Assembly (NCBI GenBank): GCA_046329535.1
Contig: JAXLUN010000002.1
Coordinates: 434,001 to 498,000 of the forward strand
Source of the DNA: Bog-950 sp046329535
GTDB taxonomy: Bacteria > Bacteroidota > Bacteroidia > Chitinophagales > LD1
Length of the DNA stretch: 64,000 nt
Direction of reading: 5' to 3'
Shown here: one piece after another, positions 8,403 to 16,911 of the stretch
How the letters are laid out: each line of letters opens with the position of its first letter
How positions within the stretch are numbered: position 1 is the first letter of the stretch
Notes under the pieces: generated by a model
What the model was told of the DNA's origin: nothing
Seen by the model: only the letters and a program-made list of their open reading frames with translations
Database searches by the model: none
Program-made: the position numbers and the translations under genes

Positions 8403-9452
8403 CTAAAGTAAAGAGTTTTTAAGTAAATACAAATGAATGGTTTTAGGAAATGCTAATTGCGGCAGTTTTTTCAGACTGACTTTCTCAACTCCCGGCAGGG
8501 TTAAATGGGTTGGTGCCGGCAGCGATATTCTCAAAAAACGGAAATGAATTCTCCGATGTGAAAGAAGCTGTGTAGTTTCTTCCATATATGGTTCAATGAC
8601 AAAATCCGTACGGCCCAAATATTCGGAAATCACCTGATTCATATTTCTTTTAAGCGGCTTGGAGGTTTCTATGAGCGGTAACTCGTAAAGATTATTCCAG
8701 ATATCCTTCCCGTTTCTCTTGTGAACCCAAACACCCGTTTTAGTATTTATAAGCAGATAAGTAAAATACCTACTAGTCACTTTTGTCTTATTCTCCCGGT
8801 AAGGAAGTGCTGTCGTAAGGCCCCCCCGATAGGCAGTACAGATATGGGCAAAGCAACATTCAGCGCATAAAGGATTTTGAGGAGAACACACTATGGCACC
8901 AAAATCCATGATGGCCTGGTTGTACTCAGCCGGATTCTGTTCGGGAATTAACTGCTGAGCCAACCTCGCAAACTCTTTTTTACCGGCCGTGGTATCAAAG
9001 GGTGTAGCTATGCCAAACACTCTAGACAGCACGCGAATTACGTTTCCATCTACCACCGCTTTTTTTTCGCCAAATGCAAAAGATGCTATAGCGGCAGCTG
9101 TATAATCACCCACCCCCTTCAGCCTGCGTAACTCAATAAATGACTCCGGAAACTTACCCTTCAAACTACTGTGTACCAACTTAGCTGTATGGTGTAAGTT
9201 TCGGGCTCGCGAGTAGTATCCTAGCCCCTGCCACATTTTCATAACCTCATCTTCAGGTGCATTAGCCAAATGTTTTACCGTTGGGTATTTGTGCTTAAAC
9301 CGCAAAAAATAAGGCAGTCCTTGTTCCACCCGGGTTTGCTGCAATATGATTTCGCTCAGCCAGATATAGTAAGGGTTTTTCTCGCCCTTCCATGGCATAG
9401 TTCGGTTATTGTTCTTATTCCACTTCAATAACAAGCGTGTGAATTTCTGCAT
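8403..9452 (-). CDS. mutY: A/G-specific adenine glycosylase MutY
   Basis: The 349-residue enzyme removes adenine mispaired with 8-oxoguanine. It shows EIILQQTRVEQG with the catalytic Glu, the helix-hairpin-helix LKGVGDYTAAAIASFAFG, the catalytic Asp in AVVDGNVIRVLSR, and the C-X6-C-X2-C-X5-C cluster for the [4Fe-4S] centre (CSPQNPLCAECCFAHIC). The C-terminal NUDIX-like domain (about 225-349) ends with the HRRIHFRF strand that recognises 8-oxoG. Length and motifs are complete. It is divergent from the HU gene. Confidence 0.96.
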   Translation of the reverse strand: MQKFTRLLLKWNKNNNRTMPWKGEKNPYYIWLSEIILQQTRVEQGLPYFLRFKHKYPTVKHLANAPEDEVMKMWQGLGYYSRARNLHHTAKLVHSSLKGKFPESFIELRRLKGVGDYTAAAIASFAFGEKKAVVDGNVIRVLSRVFGIATPFDTTAGKKEFARLAQQLIPEQNPAEYNQAIMDFGAIVCSPQNPLCAECCFAHICTAYRGGLTTALPYRENKTKVTSRYFTYLLINTKTGVWVHKRNGKDIWNNLYELPLIETSKPLKRNMNQVISEYLGRTDFVIEPYMEETTQLLSHRRIHFRFLRISLPAPTHLTLPGVEKVSLKKLPQLAFPKTIHLYLLKNSLL

Positions 9453-9540
9453 GTTTTCAACTCTATTACAAAATAATTACCAACTTTATGCAACATTTCG
9501 AGCTCAATAAATGTAGAACTCAAAACCTAAACCCAAGATT

Positions 9541-9846
9541 ATGAGAAAAGTTGACATCGTTACCAAAATTGCCGACATGACCGGTGTTCCCAAAACGGAT
9601 GTGCTGATTACATTGGAAGCATTTTTTAAAGAAGTAAAAGATTCCGTAAAGGAAGGCGAGAATGTATATGTAAGGGGCTTTGGCAGTTTCGTAGCCAAAA
9701 AGCGGGCGGCAAAAATAGGGCGCATCATTTCGCGCGGTGAGTCGGTTGTAATACCCGAACATTATATACCGGCCTTTAAACCGGCTCAGGTATTTATGGA
9801 TGAGGTAAAAAAATATAAGAAGCCGGAAGCAGAGGAAACAAAATAA
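9541..9846 (+). CDS. HU/IHF-family DNA-binding protein
   Basis: The 101-residue nucleoid protein has the HU/IHF fold: MRKVDIVTKIADMTGVPKTD (first helices), the VYVRGFGSFVAKKRAAKIGR saddle, and the IPAFKPAQVF end of the DNA-binding arm followed by a C-terminal helix. It has a slightly extended acidic tail (KPEAEETK). It bends and packages DNA as a dimer. Being divergent from mutY and upstream of the TPR gene and rng is the common Bacteroidota arrangement. A strong hairpin lies 24 bp after its stop. Confidence 0.95.
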   Translation: MRKVDIVTKIADMTGVPKTDVLITLEAFFKEVKDSVKEGENVYVRGFGSFVAKKRAAKIGRIISRGESVVIPEHYIPAFKPAQVFMDEVKKYKKPEAEETK

Positions 9847-9869
9847 TTATTTTTCTAAAAGGAATTAAC

Positions 9870-9908
9870 GAATAGGTTTGCGCTTTAATCGTAAGCCTAT
9901 TCTTATTT
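9870..9908 (+). terminator. Hairpin terminator after HU gene
   Basis: A 13 bp stem (9870-9882 with 9890-9902: GAATAGG... and ...CCTATTC, two G-U pairs) with a seven-base loop is followed by TTATTT. It should reduce read-through from the abundant HU transcript into the TPR gene, whose ATG lies 7 bp further on. Confidence 0.75.
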
Positions 9909-9914
9909 ATAACC

Positions 9915-10748
9915 ATGAGTAGAAACCAAATCATTCTTATTGCTCTTTGCGCTGTATTGGGTGCTGGCATTTACCTTTTTGCCGATACCAGAAAGCCGGG
10001 AGAAAAAGAAATTGCTGCCGCAGAGCCCGGACCTATGCAACAACAGTCGTCCATTCAGGAGGTGCTCAACATAGAAGAATATATAGCCGATGTAAATGGG
10101 AAAATTGCAGATAAGGCCACATCTGATAAGATAGCGGCCTTACTGTCGGCAGGCAAATACAAGGAACTGATTCAGGTATATCAGAAATTGGATAAACCTT
10201 TAGTTATAGCTTATTATGCGGTAAAGCTGGCAGAAAGTGAACATAAGCCTGAATCATTTATCGGTGCAGGCGATTACAGTTCTATGCTCATGCAGTCGGC
10301 ACCCGATGCCAAAGCCAAAAACTATTTGAGCGCTAATGCCATTGATTGCTTTCAAAAAGCAGTGGATTTGGATTCCGGAAATACCGACTATAAAATTAGA
10401 TTGGCCGGTGCTTTTATGGAAAGTGGCAGTGCACCGATGCAGGGTATCACTATTTTACTGGACATTGTTAAGCAGGATTCTACCAACACAGATGCCCTTC
10501 TCATGTTGGGGCGTTTTGGTATTATTTCAGGCCAATATGATAAAGCCATTGCCAGGTTGGAAAAAATTTTATATTTGCACCCTCAAAATTCGGAGGCGCT
10601 GCTATTAATGGCAGAAGCTTACAATGGTCAGGGAAACAAAACAAAAGCAATTGAATTGCTGGAACGTTGTAAAAGAACGGTTACTAACCCAGACGCGAAG
10701 AAAGAGATAGATAACTATATAGAAAACATTAAAAAGCCTAACAGCTAA
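9915..10748 (+). CDS. Membrane-anchored TPR protein
   Basis: The 277-residue protein has an N-terminal membrane anchor (residues 5-23, IILIALCAVLGAGIYLFAD) and a short linker. Tetratricopeptide-like helical pairs follow, clearest at residues 135-265 (AIDCFQKAVDLDSGN, DALLMLGRFGIISGQYDKAI, ALLLMAEAYNGQGNKTKAIE). TPR proteins scaffold protein contacts, here probably on the periplasmic face of the inner membrane. It is conserved between HU and rng in this phylum, but I know of no assigned role. It probably shares a transcript with the small basic peptide gene downstream. Confidence 0.8.
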   Translation: MSRNQIILIALCAVLGAGIYLFADTRKPGEKEIAAAEPGPMQQQSSIQEVLNIEEYIADVNGKIADKATSDKIAALLSAGKYKELIQVYQKLDKPLVIAYYAVKLAESEHKPESFIGAGDYSSMLMQSAPDAKAKNYLSANAIDCFQKAVDLDSGNTDYKIRLAGAFMESGSAPMQGITILLDIVKQDSTNTDALLMLGRFGIISGQYDKAIARLEKILYLHPQNSEALLLMAEAYNGQGNKTKAIELLERCKRTVTNPDAKKEIDNYIENIKKPNS

Positions 10749-10775
10749 TATTTAAGAAACTAAAAAAATAAGACC

Positions 10776-10865
10776 ATGCCTTGCGGAAAAAAAAGAAAAC
10801 GTCATAAGATTGCCACCCACAAACGCAAAAAAAGACTAAGAAAAAATCGTCATAAGAAGAAATAA
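10776..10865 (+). CDS. 29-residue basic AURKAIP1/COX24 (mS38-like) peptide
   Basis: A complete small gene runs from ATG to TAA and encodes MPCGKKRKRHKIATHKRKKR followed by nine more mostly basic residues. This matches the short AURKAIP1/COX24-domain peptides found in Bacteroidota, related to the C-terminus of mitochondrial small-subunit protein mS38. A ribosomal small-subunit location is therefore likely (inference from homology). It lies 27 bp after the TPR gene and is followed at once by a strong terminator, which supports expression. Automated gene finders often miss it because of its size. Confidence 0.85.
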   Translation: MPCGKKRKRHKIATHKRKKRLRKNRHKKK

Positions 10866-10874
10866 TTCTTTCAA

Positions 10875-10917
10875 ATGATGTGCGGTTGCTTTCACTCTTC
10901 CGCACATCATCTTTTTA
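10875..10917 (+). terminator. Rho-independent terminator after mS38-like gene
   Basis: A perfect 11 bp stem (10875-10885 ATGATGTGCGG with 10900-10910) and a 14-base loop are followed by CTTTTTAGTTTTT. This ends the HU-side transcript and isolates rng. Confidence 0.85.
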
Positions 10918-10971
10918 GTTTTTCCTTTCCTTTCCTCTATCGGATCTGCCTTATCGGTATTGATAACACTA

Positions 10972-10989
10972 CCTCAGTTTTAACTGGGG
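10972..10989 (+). promoter_or_regulatory. 5' UTR hairpin upstream of RNase G start
   Basis: CCTCAGTT pairs with AACTGGGG across a two-base loop, 15 bp upstream of the TTG start of rng. It could influence translation or be cut by RNase G/E itself, as in E. coli rne autoregulation. This is inference from position only. Confidence 0.35.
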
Positions 10990-11004
10990 TTTAAACTTTT
11001 TATT

Positions 11005-12555
11005 TTGAACAAAGAACTCATTATAAACTCAACTTCTGAGGGTTTTGACATTGCCCTTTTAGAAAACAAAAACCTTACTGAACTTCATCAGGATAGAAAC
11101 AGTAATCAGTTTACTGTAGGTGATATATATCTCGGAAGAATACGGAAAGTAATGCCCGGTTTAAATGCTGCGTTTATTGAAGTAGGACACGAAAAAGATG
11201 CCTTTTTACACTACACAGACCTTAGTCCGGATATACGTTCGGTTATGAAGTTTACCAATATGTGCGTAGCAGGCAATCTTCCGCCTCAGGAAATGCTGAG
11301 TAGTTTCCAAATGCAGCAGCAGATTGTAAAAACCGGAAATGTAAAAGAGGTTTTGCAAAACAAAAACCATCTGCTGGTGCAAATTTTAAAAGAGCCCATC
11401 TCTACCAAAGGCCCCCGCCTCTCATGTGAAATCTCTCTGGCAGGACGATTTTTAGTACTCACACCTTTCAACGATTCAGTAGGTGTTTCTAAAAAAATTG
11501 ATTCTGCCGAGGAAAGAAAACGTCTGAAAGTTCTGGTTGAAAGTCTGAAACCCAAAAATTTCGGAGTCATTGTTAGAACCGTAGCAGCCGGGAAAGGTGC
11601 GGCAGAACTTCATCAGGATTTAATCCAATTGCAGGAGAAATGGCAGTTGATGATGGCTAACCTAAAGGGGGCTTTACCGGTTACGAAAGTGCTAAGTGAA
11701 ATGGATAAAACCACCGGCATTCTTCGTGACTTACTTTCCCCGCAGTTCAACAAGATAGTAACCAACGATGTAAAGCTTGCCCGCGAGGTTGAAGAATATA
11801 TTACCCGAATTGCCCCCGAGAAAAAAGATATTGTGCAGCGCTACACCGGCAGCACACCCATTTTTGATCATTTCGGTATTACCAAACAGATTAAATCATC
11901 TTTTGGCAAAACGGTGAACATGCCTAACGGCAGCTACATTATTATAGAAAAAACCGAAGCTCTTCATGTGGTGGATGTCAATAGCGGTCATCGAACAACC
12001 ATGGATGGTAATCAGGAGGGAAATGCATTGAAGGTCAATCTGGAAGCTGCTGAGGAAATTGGCAGACAACTGCGCCTGCGCGACTTAGGCGGCATTATTG
12101 TGATTGATTTTATTGACATGAAAAATCAGGACAATAAGAAGTTGCTACAACAGAAGATGAAAGAGGTAATGGAGTTGGATAGAGCCACTCATACCATTCT
12201 ACCACTCTCTAAGTTTAACCTGATGCAGATTACACGTGAGCGAGTTCGCCCGGAAATAAATATTGCAACTACCGAACGCTGCCCTACCTGCGGAGGAACC
12301 GGAGAGATCAATGCTTCTTTGTTATTGATAGACGAAATTGAAGGTGACTTAAAGCACTTGTTAAATACGCATACCAAACTTACACTTTATTGTCATCCGA
12401 TTATCGGTGCTTATCTGCGTAAGGGCCTGCCATCTTTGCGAATGAAATGGCTTTTCACTTACAAAAAATGGATTTCGATTTACCCGAATGAGAATTTAGG
12501 TATTACCGACTATAAGTTTTTTGACAGCAACGATGAAGAAATTAAAATTGATTAG
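11005..12555 (+). CDS. rng: Ribonuclease E/G (RNase G type)
   Basis: The 516-residue endonuclease matures rRNA and starts mRNA decay. It starts at TTG: MNKELIINSTSEG is the expected N-terminus and no ATG fits. It has an S1 RNA-binding domain (about residues 35-125, VGDIYLGRIRKVMPGLNAAF) and an RNase H-like/DNase I-like catalytic half. The two metal-binding Asp motifs are VVDVNSGH and IVIDFIDMKNQDN, and the zinc-link is CPTCGGTG. It lacks the long disordered C-terminal scaffold of RNase E, so RNase G is the better name. It is the last gene of the HU-side cluster. Confidence 0.95.
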   Translation: MNKELIINSTSEGFDIALLENKNLTELHQDRNSNQFTVGDIYLGRIRKVMPGLNAAFIEVGHEKDAFLHYTDLSPDIRSVMKFTNMCVAGNLPPQEMLSSFQMQQQIVKTGNVKEVLQNKNHLLVQILKEPISTKGPRLSCEISLAGRFLVLTPFNDSVGVSKKIDSAEERKRLKVLVESLKPKNFGVIVRTVAAGKGAAELHQDLIQLQEKWQLMMANLKGALPVTKVLSEMDKTTGILRDLLSPQFNKIVTNDVKLAREVEEYITRIAPEKKDIVQRYTGSTPIFDHFGITKQIKSSFGKTVNMPNGSYIIIEKTEALHVVDVNSGHRTTMDGNQEGNALKVNLEAAEEIGRQLRLRDLGGIIVIDFIDMKNQDNKKLLQQKMKEVMELDRATHTILPLSKFNLMQITRERVRPEINIATTERCPTCGGTGEINASLLLIDEIEGDLKHLLNTHTKLTLYCHPIIGAYLRKGLPSLRMKWLFTYKKWISIYPNENLGITDYKFFDSNDEEIKID

Positions 12556-12569
12556 TGAATTATATGCCC

Positions 12570-13247
12570 TTATGGTTTATCCAGGTATATGATAAAACTA
12601 CCCGGATAATAGGTAAGTATTTTATCAAGATATTCGAACGCTTCATTCTGGCTACTGAACAATCCGACAGAAACTAAATAGCTGTTTTTCCCATCTATGT
12701 TCTTGATTTGAACATAAACGGGTCGGTCCAGCTCCCGCTTGACCCGTTCCGCCATTAAGGTGACAGCTTCCTTTCGGGAGTAATTTCCAAGTTGAACACT
12801 AAATCCATGAATATCCGTAGAATCATTCAGATACTTCATGTTCAGGGTATCAACAGCGACTATTGCTGAATCAGTCTCCACCGTATCGCCAATCACTTCA
12901 ATTTCAACCCTAGTATGTCCCTCTTTAATAAAGTCAAGTGCTTTGGCTCCAGCTCGTGTTAAATCTATAATTCTTCCTTTTGAGTATGGTCCGCGGTCGT
13001 TAACACGAACGGTAATTGTTTTGTTGTTGGTGAGATTGGTTACCCGCAACATTGTACCGAAAGGTAATGTGCGATGTGCACAGGTAAATTTTTTTTGTCT
13101 GAACTTTTCTCCGTTGGAGGTTTTCCGGCCTTCAAACTTATCGTGGTAGAAAGATGCCCAACCCACCTTTCTGTAAGTATCCTGTGCCCGAATTTCAGAA
13201 AATACGGAGAACAGCAATGACAGTAGTATAGTAAAAGATAATTTCAA
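12570..13247 (-). CDS. rlpA: RlpA-like septal ring lytic transglycosylase with SPOR domain
   Basis: The frame is open to 13424, but that part overlaps kynU and has no membrane or family signal. The TTG at 13247 gives a good signal peptide (MKLSFTILLSLLFSVFSEIRAQ), so a 225-residue product is preferred. The double-psi beta-barrel (GWASFYHDKFEGRKTSNGE, CAHRTLPFGTMLRV, VRVNDRGPYSKGRIIDLT) holds the conserved Asp of RlpA. The C-terminal SPOR domain (about residues 145-225, GFSVQLGNYSRKEAV) binds denuded septal glycan. The enzyme acts on peptidoglycan during cell separation. Confidence 0.88.
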   Translation of the reverse strand: MKLSFTILLSLLFSVFSEIRAQDTYRKVGWASFYHDKFEGRKTSNGEKFRQKKFTCAHRTLPFGTMLRVTNLTNNKTITVRVNDRGPYSKGRIIDLTRAGAKALDFIKEGHTRVEIEVIGDTVETDSAIVAVDTLNMKYLNDSTDIHGFSVQLGNYSRKEAVTLMAERVKRELDRPVYVQIKNIDGKNSYLVSVGLFSSQNEAFEYLDKILTYYPGSFIIYLDKP

Positions 13248-13317
13248 TCGCTTGAGTGTGTTGCTTAAAGATATAAGTTTTTGCCTTATAACAATAAGCA
13301 GCCAACCTTCGTGCCAA

Positions 13318-14577
13318 TTACGACAGCTTTGTGAGCAGATGGGCGAATCGATATACCTCCTCAAACCTGTTGTATAAAGGAGCAGGCGCAACTCTGATAA
13401 CATCGGGTTCACGCCAATCCGCAATGACTCGTGCTTTAGTTATCTTTTCGAATAGTTTTTTGCCGTTTCTGTTGGTCCGTATAGATAGCTGCGCACCCCT
13501 ATTTTCAGGTGCTGACGGGGTAATTATGGAAAAACTCTGAATACCCTGTTGTTTCAAAAGAAACTCCAGGTAACCGGTCAGCAATTTTGATTTTTTCCTC
13601 AAAGCCTTCATACCAGCTTTATCGAAAATGTCCAGGGAGGCTTTATGTGCGGCCATAGATAGAATAGGTGCGTTTGAAATCTGCCAGCCGGCTGCTCCTC
13701 CTTGCGGCACAAAATGTTTCAGCATTCTGAAACGTGTTTTTTCATTGTTGCCCCACCAACCGGCTAATCTAGGCAAGGAAAAGTTTTGGGCATGATACTC
13801 ATGCACAAAAACACCACTCACTCCTCCGGGGCCCGAGTTCAGGTATTTGTAAGAACACCAGGTTGCAAAATCAACGTTCCAGTCATGTAGTTTTAATTCC
13901 ACGTTGCCTATGGCATGCGCCAGATCTACTCCGAAAGTTATCTTATGTTGACAGCATGCCTCCCCAATTTTTTTGATTTCGAAAAACTGGCCTGTGTAGT
14001 AGTTCACAGCACTCAGCATAACTAAAGCCAGCTCATCTTTGTGCTGTGTAATTTTTGCAATAATATCTTCGGTGCGCAAAGTTACTTCACCGGTGCGGGG
14101 CATTACTTCTATAATACAGTCTTTCGGATTTAACCCATGCAGCTTTATTTGCTGTTCAATAGCGTAATAGTCGGACGGAAATTCATTAGCCTCTACAAGA
14201 ATTTTATTTTTTTTCCCGGACGGACGATAAAAAGAAATTAGCATCAGGTTCAGGTTCACTGTAAGCTGATTCATCACCACCACTTCGCTCTCCTTAGCCC
14301 CTACTAATTTTGAAATGGATTTAGCGAAAAAATGATGGTAATATAACCATGGGTTTTTTCCGTGAACATGTCCCTCCACTCCCAGATTTTTCCAGTCCTC
14401 CAACTCCACCTTTAAATGCTTTTCAACCGACTTGGGTTGAAGGCCCAATGAGTTTCCGCACAGATAGATAGCATCTTTACCATCTGCTTTGGGTATGTGA
14501 AAAAGTTTACGGAATTCTTTGAGAGTATCTTGTTGATCAAGAGAACGAGCAAAAGCAAGTGAGTTTTCAAATTTCAT
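13318..14577 (-). CDS. kynU: Kynureninase
   Basis: The 419-residue PLP enzyme cleaves L-kynurenine or 3-hydroxykynurenine to (3-hydroxy)anthranilate and alanine. Diagnostic segments are YLCGNSLGLQPKS, NEFPSDYYA, GVDLAHAIGN (PLP-binding Asp218) and the PLP lysine Lys244 in TWCSYKYLNSGPGG. Length is typical of the family. It lies 27 bp after the ACMSD-like gene on the same strand, so two steps of the kynurenine route are probably co-transcribed. The other pathway genes (dioxygenases, monooxygenase) are not in this window. Confidence 0.95.
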   Translation of the reverse strand: MKFENSLAFARSLDQQDTLKEFRKLFHIPKADGKDAIYLCGNSLGLQPKSVEKHLKVELEDWKNLGVEGHVHGKNPWLYYHHFFAKSISKLVGAKESEVVVMNQLTVNLNLMLISFYRPSGKKNKILVEANEFPSDYYAIEQQIKLHGLNPKDCIIEVMPRTGEVTLRTEDIIAKITQHKDELALVMLSAVNYYTGQFFEIKKIGEACCQHKITFGVDLAHAIGNVELKLHDWNVDFATWCSYKYLNSGPGGVSGVFVHEYHAQNFSLPRLAGWWGNNEKTRFRMLKHFVPQGGAAGWQISNAPILSMAAHKASLDIFDKAGMKALRKKSKLLTGYLEFLLKQQGIQSFSIITPSAPENRGAQLSIRTNRNGKKLFEKITKARVIADWREPDVIRVAPAPLYNRFEEVYRFAHLLTKLS

Positions 14578-14604
14578 TGCAGCTATAATTGATAATTAGA
14601 AGAC

Positions 14605-15612
14605 TTATTTGGTAAATTGCTTTTTGTCGAGTTTCAACCAGTTGAGAGCATTTTTGTAGAGTAATTTATCCTTTACTTTCTTCTGCAAATCCATATTTTC
14701 AATTTCATGTCCGGGAACTGCTTCTCCCAGAGGGAAAGGATAATCACTGCCCATACAAATCTTGTCTTCTCCCATCAGGTCAATAACATACTTCAAAAAG
14801 TTTTCATCGTGAATCAAGGAATCAACATAAAACCTGCCGATGTAATCACGGGGATTTACATCATTATCTATGGCGGTTAAGTCGGGTCTTACTTTGAACC
14901 CCTGTTCTATGCGGCCAATGGTAGAGGGAAAAGAGCCCCCCCCATGAGCAAAAGCCACACGCAGTTTCGGAAACCGTTCAAAAATTCCTCCAAATATCAT
15001 GGAGCAAATGGCGCGAGAAGTTTCGGCCGGCATACCCACCAGCCATGGCAGCCAGTACTTGCTCATCTGTTTAGTGCCCATCATATTCCAGGGGTGAACA
15101 AAAATGGCCAGGTCAAGTTCCTGTGCAGCTTCATAAATTGGGAAAAACTGCGGCTCGTTCAGGTTTATATCATTCACATTGCTGCCTATTTCTATACCCA
15201 CCAAACCCAACAGCTTAAAACGCTCCAACTCTTTGATGGCAACATCGGCATTCTGCATAGGTATGGTTCCCAAACCGATAAATTTTTTCGGATATCGTTC
15301 AATAATCTCTCCGATATGATCGTTCAGAAAACGGGAGGTATCGTAACAGTCTTTCGGTTTAGCCCAGTAGTTGAACATCACAGGAATAGTAGAAAGAACC
15401 TGCACGTCTACATGCGTGTGGTTACATTCTCTAATGCGCGTATCGGCATCCCAGCAGTTAGACTGAATTTCTCTGAAAAACTCATCATCCTTCATCATGC
15501 GGGCGCAGCAAGGCTTATGATGTTCCAGATGAATAAATCCGCCATAACCGAATTTTTCGGCCCAACGCGGTACGTGTTCGGGTATTATATGTGTATGTAT
15601 GTCTATTTTCAC
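14605..15612 (-). CDS. 2-amino-3-carboxymuconate-6-semialdehyde decarboxylase (ACMSD)
   Basis: The 335-residue amidohydrolase-superfamily decarboxylase starts at GTG. Metal ligands and catalytic residues typical of ACMSD are present: His6 and His8 (DIHTHIIPEH), His173 (FVHPWNMMG), His223 (AHGGGSFPS) and Asp290 (GSDYPFPLGE). ACMSD diverts the ring-cleavage product of 3-hydroxyanthranilate away from quinolinate towards full tryptophan catabolism. Its pairing with kynU supports the assignment. Alternative members of the family (e.g. gamma-resorcylate decarboxylase) lack the PFPLGE context. Confidence 0.92.
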   Translation of the reverse strand: MKIDIHTHIIPEHVPRWAEKFGYGGFIHLEHHKPCCARMMKDDEFFREIQSNCWDADTRIRECNHTHVDVQVLSTIPVMFNYWAKPKDCYDTSRFLNDHIGEIIERYPKKFIGLGTIPMQNADVAIKELERFKLLGLVGIEIGSNVNDINLNEPQFFPIYEAAQELDLAIFVHPWNMMGTKQMSKYWLPWLVGMPAETSRAICSMIFGGIFERFPKLRVAFAHGGGSFPSTIGRIEQGFKVRPDLTAIDNDVNPRDYIGRFYVDSLIHDENFLKYVIDLMGEDKICMGSDYPFPLGEAVPGHEIENMDLQKKVKDKLLYKNALNWLKLDKKQFTK

Positions 15613-15744
15613 CGGCTCAGTATCGCGATAAAAATATGATTCTGATTCAAGTGATTCAAAAAAATATTGCGCTCTATTCTCGTTTTTCTTGTTTTGGTAT
15701 AATGTTTGGCTGTTACCTCCAATTCTATCATCAAAAAAAACACC

Positions 15745-16284
15745 ATGTTAGACCAACTTCTTGACCTTGTAAAAAGTAATGCACAGGATTTGATTGTTAA
15801 CAATCAAGCAGTGCCCAACCAGTTTAATGAAGCAGCCATTGGCGAAGCCGGCAATGCAATTCAAAGCGGATTGAGCAGTGCGTTACAAAATGGAAACATT
15901 CAGGATGTTTTAGGGATTTTTGGCCACACCCAAAATCTTCAAAATAACCCGCTGGTGGGAAACATCGTTTCTCAACTGGCTGGGAGCCTTGGCAACAAAT
16001 TCGGAGTAGATGCATCGCAAGCTCAGAATATTGCGGCCTCTTTAATACCTCAGGTATTAAGTCAGTTTACGCAAAAAACAAACGACCCGAACGATTCTTC
16101 TTTTAATATCAATGACATTATGAGCAACCTAAGCGGAGGGAAAGCACAGGGGGTAGATTTTGGTAACATTGTATCACAATTGCAAAGCGGTAAGGGAGTA
16201 GACTTTGGCGGTTTAGCCTCGCAGGTACTGGGCGGAAACAAAGGTGGACTTGGCGATATGCTTGGCGGCTTTTTTGGTAAGTAA
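15745..16284 (+). CDS. DUF937-like protein
   Basis: From ATG 15745 the product has 179 residues; an in-frame ATG at 15706 would add 13 residues unlike the family. It is low in charge and rich in Asn, Gln, Gly and Ser, with repeated short helical motifs such as GNIVSQL and FGGLASQVLGG and a Gly-rich end (GLGDMLGGFFGK). It resembles DUF937 proteins, whose function is unknown. It has no signal peptide. It is divergent from the ACMSD gene and is followed by a hairpin terminator. Confidence 0.7.
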   Translation: MLDQLLDLVKSNAQDLIVNNQAVPNQFNEAAIGEAGNAIQSGLSSALQNGNIQDVLGIFGHTQNLQNNPLVGNIVSQLAGSLGNKFGVDASQAQNIAASLIPQVLSQFTQKTNDPNDSSFNINDIMSNLSGGKAQGVDFGNIVSQLQSGKGVDFGGLASQVLGGNKGGLGDMLGGFFGK

Positions 16285-16309
16285 TTCTTCCCGCTTATAT
16301 ATTTCTATT

Positions 16310-16346
16310 CCGGTGTTGGGTTGATAAACCAAGCACCGGTTTTTTA
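16310..16346 (+). terminator. Terminator after DUF937-like gene
   Basis: CCGGTG at 16310-16315 pairs with CACCGG at 16334-16339, extended by a partly paired GGTT/AACC inner stem, and is followed by TTTTTTA. It lies between the convergent DUF937-like gene and the lipoprotein gene. Confidence 0.75.
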
Positions 16347-16859
16347 TTGTAGAATAGTATTGCACTGATAGCTAAGTCCGCCAAAAGTGTAATACAGTTG
16401 TAAGTTAATACGGTTGTTCAATGCATCATAAGTACCTTGGCCGGAAACAATATTGCCCGAGCAATTGTAATTCTGCTCCGGTATTTCAAGAATGTTCCCC
16501 TTGTTGCTATAATCTGTTCTTATCACCGCTGTTACATAGGTACAATAGCCACCCATCAAGTTATATATCTGAATTTGATTTAGACTGGAAGAGAAATCAT
16601 GCTGAATAAACACACTGCCGGTGCTGAATGGTGTAACCGGATTACAACTTTCGGAAGTATAGTTATATGTACGCACATATTTTTCGTAGCTGTATTCCGT
16701 GCAATTTGTACCTTCTAAACCATCCTGGCAATAGCACTGCCCGCTGTTACAGCTTTGTCCTGTAGGGCAAACTACATTCTGGCAACTTTTGCGTTCGCAA
16801 GCCGAAATGGAAAGAATAAAAGTCAGCACTAAAAATATCTTTGCAATCTCCTTCATCAT
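16344..16859 (-). CDS. Lipoprotein with Cys-rich EGF-like segment
   Basis: The 171-residue protein has a lipoprotein signal peptide with the lipobox SISAC (Cys21). Next comes a cysteine-rich segment at about residues 26-53 (CQNVVCPTGQSCNSGQCYCQ) like an EGF module. The C-terminal part (about 60-171) is strand-rich and unassigned. It is probably attached to the outer or inner membrane. Similar EGF-plus-unknown lipoproteins are common in this phylum without known function. It is a single gene, divergent from the DUF3089 gene. Confidence 0.7.
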   Translation of the reverse strand: MMKEIAKIFLVLTFILSISACERKSCQNVVCPTGQSCNSGQCYCQDGLEGTNCTEYSYEKYVRTYNYTSESCNPVTPFSTGSVFIQHDFSSSLNQIQIYNLMGGYCTYVTAVIRTDYSNKGNILEIPEQNYNCSGNIVSGQGTYDALNNRINLQLYYTFGGLSYQCNTILQ

Positions 16860-16911
16860 TTTATTGCGTATTAATTTCAGCTGCTAAAATAAAACAACCC
16901 GATAAACCCTT

